This document shows, piece by piece, positions 1 to 10,797 of a DNA stretch of 64,000 bases. Position numbers and translations under genes: made by a program. The stretch covers positions 203,894,607-203,958,606 of the forward strand of contig CM053033.1 in NCBI GenBank assembly GCA_028564925.1, written 5' to 3'. The DNA comes from Lithobates sylvaticus (lineage: Eukaryota > Chordata > Amphibia > Anura > Ranidae). Within the stretch, counting starts at the first letter, position 1, and every line of letters starts with the position of its first letter. The notes under the pieces were generated by a model. The model had not been told where the DNA came from, made no database searches, and was given only the letters and a program-made list of their open reading frames with translations.

Positions 1-134
1 TAATAAATATCCTACTTAGTTGTAGTTATTATAAACTCACAAATGGACAAAATTGTTACGTGCCGGCTCAAGCTGTCCCAGAGCCTCTCTTTGTGACAAC
101 ATGAGCTTGTAGGTTTGTTTGTAAAGAAACCCAT
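1..134. other. No feature seen
   Basis: A/T-rich sequence with no repeat or coding signal that I recognise. It borders the first recognisable transposon fragment. Confidence 0.4.
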
Positions 135-144
135 GTGATCACTA

Positions 145-412
145 TTAGTGGAACCTTGGATTACGAGCATAATCCATTCCAGGAGAATGCTTGTAATCCA
201 AAGCACTCGCAAATCAAATCGAGTTTCCCCATAGAAGTCAATGGAAATGAAGATAATTTGTTCCGCATTGACTTCTATTACATGCAATACCGCATGTTGC
301 CAGAGGTGGGGGGGGGCACCGGAGAGCCTCGGAAATACTCGGGGACAGCTCAGCTGAACTCGGAAAGGCTCGGAACAGGACTGGTGCAAGAAATGTTGAC
401 ACCCTAGGCGAA
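145..412 (+). mobile_element. Tigger/mariner-like MITE fragment (GGATTACGAGCATAATCC type)
   Basis: The stretch opens with GGAACCTTGGATTACGAGCA and continues with TTGTAATCCAAAGCACTCGC and a segment around CCCATAGAAGTCAATGGAAA. From memory this wording is typical of vertebrate non-autonomous pogo/Tigger-like elements; that assignment is recall, not a search. The right part is G-rich and I cannot find a matching inverted end, so the copy is probably truncated. Confidence 0.45.
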
Positions 413-479
413 ACCTAATTTTGCCGCCCCCCCTTGGCTCCACACTTTTCCCTGCCCATGTAAACCCCACTTTTTTTAA

Positions 480-568
480 TGAAGTGCCCATCAAATGCAG
501 CCTCACCAGCGCTCATCAATGCAGCCTCACCAGCGCCCATGAAATGCAGCCTACCAGCACTAATAAAC
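480..568. repeat. Short imperfect tandem repeat, unit about 26 bp
   Basis: Three degraded copies of a unit reading GCCCATCAAATGCAGCCTCA follow one another, varying at a few bases. The array lies in C-rich DNA just left of a TA-flanked element. Confidence 0.6.
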
Positions 569-579
569 TGTTGGCACTA

Positions 580-863
580 CAGGGGGTCCCCGACTTACGA
601 ACACCCGACCTACGAACAACCCCTACTTACGAACGGGGTGCTGCGGGGACCCTCCGCCATTTTTCTGTGGTTTTCGGCGTCTTTCGGCCGTTCTGCGCAT
701 GCGCGGCCATACTGAGCGTCGAAGAACGGCAACAGACGGAACATCGGAAATGTCCGGAAATCTCCGTATTTGTCGGTCTGCGCATGCGCGCCGACTTACG
801 AACATTTCCGACTTCCGTACACGGGGCCAGTCCCTAACGAGTTCGTAACTCGGGGACCCCCTG
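580..863. mobile_element. TA-flanked Tigger-like MITE, complete
   Basis: The ends are inverted copies: CAGGGGGTCCCCGA on the left and GGGGACCCCCTG on the right. Each is bounded by TA (578-579 and 864-865), as expected for Tc1/mariner/pogo insertion. The 284-bp body is CpG-rich, repeats the phrase ACTTACGAAC several times, and carries two copies of the palindrome TGCGCATGCGC. No transposase is encoded, so it would have moved in trans. Confidence 0.75.
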
Positions 864-1364
864 TATATGTGTAAATCGTGTATTATAATAATAATAATAA
901 TAATGCAGGGTCCTGGGTTTAGTAACACTTTAAGTTGATGGCATTGCTCTCTACCATGTATTTGGGAACTAGCAAAGATTTGCAGCATGTCTGCACACTC
1001 ATCTGTAATGGGGGGGGGGGGGGGGAGGAGGGTTCCCATGCAAGCACACAGATGTTGCAAGGTCCCGGATACCAGAAACCAGTGATATTTATGCGTATGC
1101 ATGGGCATCCCCCGGGCCACAGATATGCCACATGTCTCTGCCATTTCTCAAAGACCTGCAGTACATCTGTGCATGCACAGGACATTTAAAGATGGTGGTG
1201 CGGAAGAGGGGCAGCATGAGGCAAATATTACAGGAGCAAATTCCTCTTTATCAGGCAGTCAAATAGGATAAACAAGAGGGCTGCCCATATGTACATAAAT
1301 AACTATGAACTATACACAGGGACATGGTTATTACAGTAGAATTTTCACACATTGATAAGATTGC
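864..1364. other. Repeat debris, ATA microsatellite and poly-G run
   Basis: An ATA repeat occupies about 884-903. It is followed by a repeat end (902-932) that is repeated near 9058-9090 with the words GGGTCCTGGGTTTAGTAACA. A long G run lies near 1010-1025. No gene signal is seen. Confidence 0.5.
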
Positions 1365-1397
1365 TTAAAGCGGATGTAAACCCATCCATTTAGCAGT

Positions 1398-2323
1398 TTA
1401 ACCACTAGGGATCCACGCTGTAGCGGAACGGCGGCTAAAGCGCGGATCTGACGTCATCCTGTGAAGGGCGCGCACGGCACGCTCTGTGATCAGTGACCCC
1501 TTACCACGTGATCAGCTGTCAGCCAATGACAGCTGATCATGTGATAACAACACAGCCGGTAATCGTCTATTTTTCCGATCACCGGCGGCAGTGAGAGGGA
1601 CATTAGTCCCGATCACTGCAATATGCCCCAGCTCCTTGGTGCCCACCTGTGCCCCCTACAAGTGCCGCCTACCAGTGCCCACCAGCACCACCTGTCAGTG
1701 CCCACCAGCTCCACCTGTCAGTGCCCACATTGCCACCTGTCAGTGCCCACAGTGCCATCTGTCAGTGCCCACATTAAGTGCCTGAACAGTGCTGCACATC
1801 AGTGTCCCTGACCAGTGCCCATCAGTGCCACCTACCAGTGCCCATCAGTGCCATCTATCAGTGCCCATCAGTGCCATCTATCAGTGCCCATCCATGCCAC
1901 CCATCCGTGCCACCCATCCGTGCCCATCAGTGCCATCTTATCTGTCCCCATCAGTACCGACTTATCTGTGCCCATCAGTGCAGCCTATCAGTGCCCACCA
2001 GTACAGCCTATCAGTGCCCACCAGTGCCGCCTCATCAGCGCATATCAATGAAGCAGAAAAAATTACCTGTTTGCAAAATTTTATAACAAACTATTAAACA
2101 TGTTTTTCATATTTTTTTGTTTGTTTAACAAAAAATAAAAACCCCAGCTGTGATTAAATACCACCAAAAGAAAGCTCTATTTGTGGGAAAAAAATTATAT
2201 AAGTTTCATTTGGGTACAGTGTTGTATGACCGTACAATTGTCATTAAAAGTGCGTCAGCGCCGAAAGCTGAAAATTAGTCTGGGCAGGAGGGGGGTTTAA
2301 GTGCCCAGTAAGCAAGTGGTTAA
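1398..2323. mobile_element. TTAACCAC-type element (type T), nested in type A
   Basis: It starts TTAACCACTAGG and ends CAAGTGGTTAA, so short inverted ends are framed by TTAA. The right part holds the family core, including CCAAAAGAAAGCTCTATTTG. The middle holds a minisatellite. It encodes no protein that I can support. The uninterrupted host copy at 39,620-39,848 lacks it. Confidence 0.75.
1655..2045. repeat. Minisatellite riding on the type T element
   Basis: Irregular tandem repeats are built from CAGTGCCCACC and CATCAGTGCC words, with units of roughly 16-24 bp. Open reading frames across it are a by-product of the repeat, not genes. The same words recur in the arrays at 40.1-40.8 and 42.65-43.14 kb, inside other copies of the same element. 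Confidence 0.8.
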
Positions 2324-2520
2324 AAAACAGTTACATTTCCAGCACATGCCAGAAATGTAACTCTCTCATTGGCTGTGCTCTCAACCAAACTGTCAACCCA
2401 TCCAATGGCTGGTGTCATAACTGCTCACATGTGCAGAATCATGGCAGTTGTAGATTAAACAGAGGCCAAGATGGCAGCTTCCGTGGCTGAAAACGATAGG
2501 CGGGTTTACTTCCACTTTAA

Positions 2521-3131
2521 ATTGAGTTGACCCTTTATGCATGTATAGCTAAGAAAAAACATCAGAACATGGACTATAGTTCCCCGTGTAGATGCCCATG
2601 TGCACCTCAATATTTGATAAAAACACCAGAAAATCCTCTGTCACTGTCTACCTAGTATTTTATCCCTGCCAGATTGTGATTCTGTGTCTTTTATCTAATC
2701 AATTTATTCTCAGTTCTCTTATCTCTCCTCGCACCACTTAGCAGCACATTAATAATCGGAGGTTAGAGCGGGCAGATAGGCTTATGCCTTATGCACACTT
2801 CTTTTCTATCTGTGCTCCTATGGTGTCCATCTAGCAGGATGATTTCAGGACTAAGTAGACATCAATGTTCCTTTTTTTAGGTCATTGAGACTGGTCTGTG
2901 CTTTATCCAAATCTCTTCCTCTTTTTTATACTTTTATACTTTTGATCTGCCACTTCTGTGGGCACATTTGTAAAAGCGAGACTCTTTTGGAATATTATAT
3001 TTAGAATGTTGAGTGTATGCTTCATTTTTGTTTATAGCGCATTCTGAACGTTTTTTTTTTTTTTTTTATAGAGGTCAGATTTGTTTTGGCCATATACATG
3101 ATGAATTCAAGCTCAGAAATAAATTAATACT
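2521..3131. other. No feature seen
   Basis: A/T-rich spacer between two TTAA elements with a poly-T run near 3051-3069. No convincing repeat ends or coding potential were seen. Confidence 0.4.
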
Positions 3132-4553
3132 TTAACCACTTACCCACTGGGCACTTAAACCCCCTTCCTAACCAGACCAATTTTCAGCTTTCGGTGCTCT
3201 CACACTTTGAATGACAATTACTCCGTCATGCAACACTGTACCCAAATTAATTTTGTGTCCTTTTTTTCACACAAATAGAGCTTTCTTTTGGTGGTATTTA
3301 ATCACCGCTGGGTTTTGAATTTTTTGCGCTATAAATCAAAAAATACTGAAAATTCGGTAAAAAAAAAAAAAATGATTTGTTTCTATTAAAAATTATTGGC
3401 GAGTATTGGCGAGTATTGGCGAGTATTGGCGAGTATTGGCAGAGTATTGGCGAGTATTGGCAGAGTATTGGCAAGTATTGGCAGAGTATTGGCAAGTATT
3501 GGCAGAGTATTGGCAAGTATTGGCAGAGTATTGCAGTGTTGCGCAGTATTGGTAGAGTATTGCACAGTGGTGGCAGAGTATTGCACAGTGGTGGCAGAGC
3601 ATTGCACAGTGGTGGCAGAGCATTGCACAGTGTTTGCAGAGTATTGCACAGTGGTGGCAGAGCATTGCACAGTGGTGGCAGAGCATTGCACAGTGTTTGC
3701 AGAGTATTGCACAGTGGTGGCAGAGCATTGCACAGTGGTGGCAGAATATTGCACAGTGGTGGCAGAGCATTGCACAGTGGTGGCAGAGCATTGCACAGTG
3801 GTTGCAGAGCATTGCACAGTGGTGGCAGAGTATTGCACAGTGGTGGCAGAGCATTGCACAGTGTTTGCAGAGTATTGCACAGTGGTGGCAGAGCATTGCA
3901 CAGTGGTGGCAGAATATTGCACAGTGGTGGCAGAGCATTGCACAGTGGTGGCAGAGCATTGCACAGTGGTTGCAGAGCATTGCACAGTGGTGGCAGAGCA
4001 TTGCACAGTGGTGGCAGAGCATTGCACAGTGGTGGCAGAGCATTGCACAGTGGTGGCAGAGCATTGCACAGTGGTTGTAGAGCATTGCACGGTGGTTGCA
4101 GAGTATTGCACAGTGGTTTCAGAGTATTGCACAGTGGTGGCAGTGTATTGCACATTGCAGGCACTGACCAGCGCTGTGGGCACTACACATCCAGCCCACA
4201 GCGTTGGTCCCGTCTCTCCCCCCCTTTCCGCTTCTCCCCTCTCACTGTACCGATGGGTACAGAGAGGGGAGGGAGGAACCGGCGTCATGACGTGGCGCCG
4301 GTTTGTGTACATGTGATCGCTCCGTCATTTGACGGAGCGATCACGTGGTAAACGGCCGCTATCAGCGGCTGTTTACCGTGATCCGTGATGCGCCGGGTCC
4401 TCGGGACCCGGCGGTCACAGATGTTCTCGAGTGCGCGCCCCAGGGGGCACGCGGGAGCAAGTTTCTGGGAGGACGTCAGTAGGACGTCCACTCAGGATAA
4501 GCCAGCCGCGCTGTAGCCGTCTTTCGGCTATGGCCCAGTCGGCATGTGGTTAA
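3132..4553. mobile_element. Type T element with 21-bp minisatellite
   Basis: It opens TTAACCACTTACCCACTGGG and ends with GGCATGTGGTTAA, framed by TTAA. The left part carries the family core ATAGAGCTTTCTTTTGGTGG. The right part (about 4160-4545) is GC-rich, with ACGTGATC-type palindromes around 4312-4350. No transposase is present. Confidence 0.75.
3395..4160. repeat. Minisatellite: GAGTATTGGC block, then 21-bp units with higher-order structure
   Basis: The block at 3395-3530 repeats GCGAGTATTG and GCAGAGTATTG. From about 3550 to 4150 the unit is 21 bp, AGAGCATTGCACAGTGGTGG plus C, in roughly 29 copies. Variant units recur in the same order, so eight units (168 bp) form a higher-order repeat seen almost twice. 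Because 21 is a multiple of three and the unit has few stops, five frames stay open for hundreds of codons; none is a gene. Confidence 0.9.
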
Positions 4554-4810
4554 TACTCTATTGGGGATTCTATTGTTGCTAGGGGGATCTATCATTGGTG
4601 GGGGGGTCTATTATTGCTGGCTGCAGGGAATTTATCTTACTGCTTTTCTTGTTATCAATAACTCATTGCATACAAATTACTTAGCACCACAATATGATAC
4701 TTAGTTCTGTATTCTCTAAAAGGGGCAGTACTGGGAGGTGGGTAGAGGTGGAACCAAGTGGCGGTGCTCAGAAGTCATCAGGGGGGCAGCGACAAGGGGC
4801 GACTAATGAC

Positions 4811-5563
4811 AAGATGACGAATAATCCAACGCGTTTTGCAGTTGCAGCTTCCTCAGGGGTTCAAAGGGTGTTGTTGAGCAGGGTTCCTTCTGAAGATAAA
4901 CTTCTATATACCAAGGCTCCTTACAGCCACCTGGAATTGACTGGGACGCCTGTGTCCCCCACATTCAAAGTGCAAAATAGTGGCAGCCGGACGGTCCGTC
5001 AGGTCGGTTACAGACACCCCCCAGTTGGTTGGTCCCAAGCCCCTCACTTACCCCATCTAGGTCACGGGCAGCACTTCCTCCTGGCGGCATCTCTTCCTCC
5101 TGGTGCTTCAGACGGCTTCCTCTTCATCTCCTCCCTCCTCCTCCTCCTTGGCGGCCAATAGGATCACTTCTCCTCTTGGCCAGATGGGTGACAGGTCCCA
5201 GGACCCGCTTCCTGATTGGCTGGGAGGACAATATTAATTTTCTATTATTTCGCTAGTATCACACAACTGGGTGGGCTCGGGGCACAGTGCTCTGCACCCT
5301 GAGCCCACCCTTTTTTGAAGCCTATTAGAGCCTCTGGTTCTACTCACGTGCTTCACAACCCCCCCCCCCCCCATTGGAATCTACACGTCCAGCACCTTGC
5401 AAGTAGATTAGGGGGCCGGACACATAGATTAGGGGGCGGCGCCCCAGCACCCTGCATTACTGGCCGCCACTGGTACAAAGGTGATTTGTAAACAAGTAAC
5501 CCTGCTCAACAATACCTTTAAACCCCTGAGGAAGCTGCAACGCGTTGGGTTATTCATCATCTT
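4811..5563. mobile_element. Fold-back repeat with AACGCGTTGG arms
   Basis: The segment 4811-4885 is repeated inverted at about 5498-5563. Shared words include CCCCTGAGGAAGCTGCAA, ACGCGTTGG and CCCTGCTCAACAA. The arms enclose about 610 bp of C-rich and T-rich DNA. It may be a palindromic MITE or two oppositely oriented copies of one dispersed repeat. Target duplications were not found. Confidence 0.6.
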
Positions 5564-5574
5564 CTCTCCTCATC

Positions 5575-5804
5575 TATGTATCACACATATGTGGAACATT
5601 TACTTTATTTATCACTGTGATTGGTCTATGGGTGGGGGGGGGGGGGTGGAACTTCAGGGTGGCTGAGTTGTTGTTTATATCTTATCTTGCATGTATTTTA
5701 GGGGATTAATTCCCCAAAAACCTTTTAACGATGAATTGTAATACAACTCTTGTTTTTATCAATATGACTTTCTAAGTTGCTTTCTCTCAAATTCTATATA
5801 TAAA
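5575..5804. other. No feature seen
   Basis: A/T-rich sequence with a G run near 5632-5645 and no recognisable ends or coding signal. Confidence 0.35.
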
Positions 5805-6770
5805 GGAAGGGATCTCCAAACTTTCTAAACAAAGGGCCAAGTTAACAGTCCTTCAGACTTTAGGGGGGCCGGAGTGTGGCCAGAGGAAGTAGAAAAACAT
5901 CCTGACATCAGTGGGAGGAATAGTGCTCCATCTTTGGTGATAGGGTGAGGAATTGCACTGCATCATCGGTGTTAGTGGCAGCTATAGTGCCCCTTTGTTG
6001 GTGTCAGTGGGAGGAATAGTGCTCCATCATTGGGGTCAGTGGGAGAAATAGGGCTCCATCATTGGGGTCAGTGGGAGGAATAGTGCTCCATCATTGGGGT
6101 CAGTGGGAGGAATAGGGCTCCATCATTGGGGTCAGTGGGAGAAATAGGGCTCCATCCTTGGGGTCAGTGGGAGGAATAGGGCTCCATCATTGGGGTCAGT
6201 GGGAGGAATAGGGCTCCATCATTGGGGTCAGTGGGAGAAATAGGGCTCCATCCTTGGGGTCAGTGGGAGGAATAGGGCTCCATCATTGGGGTCAGTGGGA
6301 GGAATAGTGCTCCATCATTGGGGTCAGTGGGAGAAATAGTGCTCCATCATTGGGGTCAGTGGGAGGAATAGGGCTCCATCATTGGGGTGAGTGGGAGGAA
6401 TAGGGCTCCATCATTGGGGTCAGTGGAAGGAATAGGGCTCCATCATTGGGGTCAGTGGGAGGATAGGGCTCCATCATTGGGGTCAGTGGGAAGAATAGGG
6501 CTCCATTATTGGGGTCAGTGGGAGGAATAGGGCTCCATCATTGGGGTCAGTGGGAGGAACAGGGCTCCATCATTGGTGTCAGTGGGAGGAATAGTGCTCT
6601 ATCATTGGGGTCAGTGGGAGGAATAGTGCCTCATTGTTGGTGTCAGTGAGAGGAATAGTGCTCCATCATTGGTGTCAGTGGGAGGAATAGTGCCCCATTG
6701 TTGGTGTCAGTGAGAGGAATAGTGCCTCAAGGGCCAGATAAAGGCAAGCAAAGGGCCACATTTAGGCCAC
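5805..6770. mobile_element. hAT-type MITE (GGGTCTCCAAACTTT ends) expanded by a minisatellite
   Basis: The left part (GGGATCTCCAAACTTTCTAA, then AAAGGGCCAAG and CTTCAGACTTTAGG) and the right part (GGGCCAGATAAAGGCAAGCA, AAAGGGCCACA) match the complete hAT-type element at 59,390-59,702. That copy has clean inverted ends and an 8-bp target duplication. Here the ends are worn and no duplication is clear. Confidence 0.65.
5985..6735. repeat. 32-bp minisatellite inside the hAT-type MITE
   Basis: The unit is close to GTCAGTGGGAGGAATAGGGC followed by TCCATCATTGGG, 32 bp, in about 23 copies with single-base variants. The related copy at 59.4-59.7 kb has only a few degenerate units at the same place, so the expansion happened within this copy. 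Confidence 0.9.
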
Positions 6771-7311
6771 TGTATTAAGGCATGAGGTGCTGATATGTTC
6801 AGTTGGACCTAATACTATCCTTTCCATAATTTCTTGCACACACGAGATTCTGCTTGTATAAGTACATTAAGCTTTTGTAAAGCATTTGCAGAGCTTTCAG
6901 CAAGCATCAGGCAGCTTTGTAAAAAACAACCTTGAGCTCTATTCGGAGATGTCAAAGCAAACAATATAAACATTCCCAACGTTCTCTCTTTATCCCCGTC
7001 AATCATAAAGAGAGAATTCTGTAAACACTTTGCTTTATTTATCAGATATTCACTATTTTAAACCTTTTAACATCATCATGGGTTCCAGAAAAGCTCTCTC
7101 TGTAGCAGCTGTTAGTGGGAAGGGTTGGCAGGGCACCCTGTATGCCTTTCTTCACATGTAGCCATGTGCTCCCAAGAGTCCTCGGCCACCATTGATTCAC
7201 TGGGCTGGCTCGTACAGGTTCCTTTTGAAAGTCTGCCAGCCCTGCCTGGACAGGGATAGAGTAGCAGAAAACACCGCTATGATCGCTGCAGCATCAAGCA
7301 AAACATGGAGT
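6771..7311. other. No feature seen
   Basis: Mixed-composition DNA that may be unique. No repeat ends, RNA gene or convincing exon were seen on either strand. Confidence 0.35.
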
Positions 7312-8290
7312 CAGTGGCGTCACTAGGGTTGGTGTCACCTGGTGCAGTAAAACATGGTGTCACCCCCCTTCTGCCTAGGCTGCCCGCACCCTGCAGGCAG
7401 CGCACGGTCACGGGGCGCACCCAAAACCAGACCCTGTAAATGATAGTATAGGGTTGTATAGTGACAGGTTAGGGTAGTATAGAGTGGTATAGTGGCAGAT
7501 TGGGGAGGTATGGGGTAAGTTGGATTGGTACATTGGCAGGTTGGGCCTGTACAGGGCAGTTTGGGGGAGGTACAGGGCAGATTGGGGTGGTACAGGGCAG
7601 GTTGGGGTGGTACAGGGCAGGTTGCGGGTGGTAAAAGGCAGGTTGGAGGTGGTACATGGCAGGTTGGAGGTGGTACAGGGCAGTTTGGGGTGGTACAGGG
7701 CAGGTTGGAGGTGGTACAGGGCAGTTTGGGGGTGGTACAGGGCAGGTTGGGGGTGGTACAGGGCAGGTTGGGGGTGGCACAGGGCAGTTTGGGGTGCTAC
7801 AGGGCAGTTTGGGGTGGTACAGGGCAGTTTGGGGTGGTACAGGGCAGGTTGCGGGTGGTAAAAGGCAGGTTGGAGGTGGTACATGGCAGGTTGGAGGTGG
7901 TACAGGGCAGTTTGGGGTGGTACAGGGCAGGTTGGAGGTGGTACAGGGCAGTTTGGGGTGGTACAGGGCAGGTTGGGGTGGTACAGGGCAGATTGGGGTG
8001 GCACAGGGCAGGTAGGGGTGGTACAGGGCAGGTTGGGGGTGGTACAAGGCAGGTAGGGATGTGTGACAGTGTGCTGTGCAGTAACTTGTAGCATACCTCA
8101 TGCTTGCAGATGAAGACCCGGGAGGGTGGGCGGGGCTGCTGTGTCCTCGGGTCTATCTCCTTCAGCTGTGGGGTCAGTGTGAAGGGGCCTGTGGGAGGAG
8201 TGGAGGAGGCAGCCACACCCCCAGCTTTGCCCACCTAATCCGGCTGCCACAGGAAATATTGGAGATCCCAATATATAAGAGTGACAGCTG
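7312..8290. mobile_element. Probable hAT-like element (CAGTGGCGTCACTAGGG) carrying a minisatellite
   Basis: The left edge reads CAGTGGCGTCACTAGGGTTG and soon GGTGTCACCTGGTGCAG, a wording I associate with frog and fish hAT-like MITEs (recall, not search). I cannot find the matching right end, so the extent is approximate. Most of the interior is tandem repeat. Confidence 0.4.
7450..8060. repeat. 20-22-bp minisatellite with a 227-bp higher-order duplication
   Basis: The unit is GGTGGTACAGGGCAGGTTGG with one- or two-base length variants. A run of about 110 bp starting GTTGCGGGTGGTAAAAGGCA at 7621 recurs at 7848 with the same order of variants, showing block duplication inside the array. Long open frames on both strands arise from the repeat and encode nothing credible. 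Confidence 0.88.
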
Positions 8291-8299
8291 GGGAGTGTT

Positions 8300-8655
8300 T
8301 GTAAAGTCATTGTAAAGTCTTGTTTTTTTTAATTAAAAATAACAAACATGCTCTCCTGGCCCCTCCCTCCTGTTGGGTGCCCCCACAGTAAACAGCTTAC
8401 TATGGGGGCATCCGAGCCAAGTCACAGCTCCCTGTGAGCATTCAGACAGGGAGCTGCGGCCCTGACTGACTTTGATTGACAGCAGCAGGAGCCAATGGCG
8501 CCACGCTGCTGTTTCAGCCAATGAGGAGGGGAGTCCCAGATGGCTGACACATTCCTACAACATCGCTGGAGCTGGAGGGAACTTAGGTAAGTATAAGGGG
8601 GGCTGCTGCACGCAGAAAGCTTTTTATCCTAAAGCATAGAAAAGCATGCTTATTA
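8300..8655. mobile_element. TTAA MITE type D fragment
   Basis: The words AATTAAAAATAACAAACATG, TGATTGACAGCAGCAGGAGC and AAAGCATAGAAAAGCATGC follow the plan of the complete type D copy at 50,009-50,475, with lower similarity. The ends are worn. Confidence 0.5.
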
Positions 8656-8689
8656 TACTCACTGTGGAACCTGAGGGGTTAATCCACTG

Positions 8690-9088
8690 TATTGTGTAAA
8701 AAGGCTGTTTAGTCCTGTCTTCTCTGATCCTCCCCTACTTCCACAGTCCCCAATCCATCTTCTGATAATACAGAGCCTTGGTGTGTATTGCTAGAGATTT
8801 TTTTTTTTTTCTTGGGAGTATGCATGTGATCAGCACAGGGCCAATCAGTACTGTCCAGACAGAGGGTCAGGGGTCCTGCAGCCTCATAGGACAGTCAGAG
8901 TAGAATAAAAACCCCTCCTACAAGCTTTAACCAGACACTGATAGAAGTTACAGGACTGCTATATACTGCTGATGAGAAAGGGTATTTAGCAGTTTATATT
9001 TACTAAAACTATAGCATTTCCATGTTCTGTGTACTGTGGGAGATCAGATAAAGTGAATGCAGGGTCCTGGGTTTAGTAACACTTTAAG
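8690..9088. repeat. Dispersed repeat ending GGGTCCTGGGTTTAGTAACA
   Basis: The right end repeats the sequence at 902-932, which also closes with AACACTTTAA. The rest has no partner in the window. Probably a further TTAA MITE family; type uncertain. Confidence 0.4.
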
Positions 9089-9440
9089 CCCACGGGCTAA
9101 ATTGGAGATATTCAGTTGATTCCCCTATCAACATTAATAGCATGGATGGAAGAAGCTCCCCTGCCAGCTATTGTATTCGGCACCTGCAGCTGCCTGATAA
9201 TACTGTCGCTGCTGAACAGTGACTGCATCTTATCAGTCGCATTCCCTGTTGGTCTGATAATTTTGATTTATAAATCAACTTTTGTCAACTTGCATGGTTT
9301 GAATTTCAGTCAGTTCAGTAGAAATTGGTTAAAAATCAAGCCATCTATGGGGGCCTTTAAGCCTAGTACACGTCACTAGTTTTTTTTTTCATTCAACCCA
9401 GCGGTTCACAGCTCAGGTCAGAGCCACTGTACTAACAATC
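9089..9440. other. No feature seen
   Basis: Possibly unique DNA. There are no repeat ends and no supported coding or RNA signal. Confidence 0.3.
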
Positions 9441-9529
9441 CAATGTCAGTACAGCGATCTTCCCTGCTGTTCTATTGTGCTCTGACAGGGGGACCCCCTC
9501 CCCCCAGCCAGAACACTCTGGTCAGCTCT

Positions 9530-9830
9530 CTCAGCCATTGGTTAAGAGCGCCGATCGGGAGCATCCGACTGCTGGTTTTCCAACATGCTAGTCTGACAGA
9601 AGCCACCAGGAAGCCATTGGCTCCCGCCGCTGTCAATCAAATCTAGTGATACAGGAGCCGGAGGGGTGGGGCAGAGTCCTGCTGTCTGTGTCAATAGACG
9701 CAGCAGCGGGACTCGTGAGCGCGCCTGCACGGGTGCACCAAGGGGGTCACCCAATGAAGAGGAGGAGCCAGGAGCGCTGGCGGGACACCCCAGAAGAGAA
9801 GGATCAGGGCTGCTCTGTGCAAAAACTTGC
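9530..9830 (-). mobile_element. Type D MITE fragment, reversed
   Basis: Read on the minus strand it matches the middle of type D: TTTTGCACAGAGCAGCCC, then a CATTGGGTGACCCCCTTGG segment and AATTGAT-like words. The right side runs straight into a type E fragment, so it is a chimera or an insertion junction. Confidence 0.5.
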
Positions 9831-9835
9831 GGGTT

Positions 9836-10140
9836 TTAGACAACGGCGCAGGCTCATTGGGCGCGCCGCAAGTAAAGGCAAACATGCCATCACTTACGGC
9901 TCTCACGCGCATGCACCAGAGTGACGTCATCGCTGCTCTGGCCACTCACAGCGCCGGAGCAGCAATACCTGGAAGGAAGATGGACGCTTCGTGCTACAGG
10001 GGACAGCGGTGACATCGCTGGCTCCTGTGTCAGGTAAGTGACACATACTGGGCTACTATGCGATACATAGTAGTCCTTTATGCTTTACCTTTGCAAGGAA
10101 ACAAAGAGGAAGTAAAACCCATCAGGGTTTACTTCCACTA
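9836..10140 (+). mobile_element. Type E MITE fragment (3' part)
   Basis: The words GTGACGTCATCGCTG, CAGCGGTGACATCGCTGGCT and CAGGTAAGTGACACATA, then TAGTCCTTTATGCTTTACCT, and the end GGGTTTACTTCCACT match the right part of type E copies at 20.3, 27.1 and 36.5 kb. The left part is missing. Confidence 0.65.
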
Positions 10141-10261
10141 TAAGTCACAGTCAACAGCTAACATTTCAGGGACACAAAGGAACCCTTTATCAAAGTAATA
10201 AAATCTATATTGACAGTAAAAGTGGAACACATGGCACATGCACTGGCACATACAGGGAATG

Positions 10262-10372
10262 TAGCCGTCACAATTGCTTGTGCTCTCAACCAAACTGCCA
10301 AACCATGAAAAGCATGGTGTCATAGCTGATCACATGTGCAGTATCATGGCAGGTAAAGATCAAACAGAGTCT
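10262..10372 (+). mobile_element. Type A MITE fragment
   Basis: It shares GCTTGTGCTCTCAACCAAAC, TGGTGTCATAGCTGATCACA and GCAGTATCATGGCAG with type A copies at 2.4, 34.2 and 39.7 kb. It lacks both ends. Confidence 0.6.
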
Positions 10373-10797
10373 AATGGCCCATACACACGATCCGAATATC
10401 GTACGAAAACGGTAGTCCGAGGAAGGATCGTACGATTTTCGTATAGTGTGTACACTACTTTCGACAGCCGATCACGACTGTTCATCTGATATTATTCGAT
10501 CGCACATGCACGGAAATGTTCCTCGTACAATTCCAGTATGTCAGTACAGTTGTCGTCCGAAAATATAATACAAATGTTGGAGAATAATCTGTATTCTCAG
10601 ACCGTCTCTCGATTTAAGTTGCATATGCAAGAGAAATGGTTACATGTACGTTCAGGCTTCAACAATCCATTTCTGCCTGTCATAGGATTACATACTTCTT
10701 TTTATCACACTTAAACCTTCCCCCTTCCTGCTCCTAATATCCTGATCACATGTATAATTTCAACCTTTATTCCAACGTGAAGCAGGAAGGAGGGAAT

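Larger units (their letters stand above)
1365..2520. mobile_element. TTAA MITE of type A (AGCGGAAGTAAACCC ends), split by a later insertion
   Basis: The left end is TTAA plus AGCGGATGTAAACCC and the right end is GGGTTTACTTCCACT plus TTAA, giving inverted ends with a TTAA target duplication. The two halves (1365-1401 and 2320-2520) match the uninterrupted type A copy at 39,620-39,848. The break is exactly where the TTAACCAC element of 1402-2319 sits. TTAA duplication with AAAGnGGA-like ends resembles the T2/Kolobok-type MITEs known in Xenopus; the family assignment is inference. Confidence 0.75.

Noticed and set aside
1591-2097. Cys/Pro-rich small proteins
   Set aside because: Translation of CAGTGCC minisatellite words; the same strings arise in arrays at 40 and 42.7 kb.
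3298-4351. Long overlapping open frames on both strands (up to 324 codons)
   Set aside because: They are a product of a 21-bp tandem repeat with no stops in most frames; the predicted proteins are pure heptad repeats with no family resemblance.
5985-6735. CRISPR-like regular array
   Set aside because: Units are contiguous with no unique spacers, and the sequence is from an animal; it is a minisatellite in a hAT MITE.
7408-8101. Open frames of about 190-230 codons on both strands
   Set aside because: They lie wholly in a 20-22-bp minisatellite and read as low-complexity TCPVPP or VQGRLG strings.
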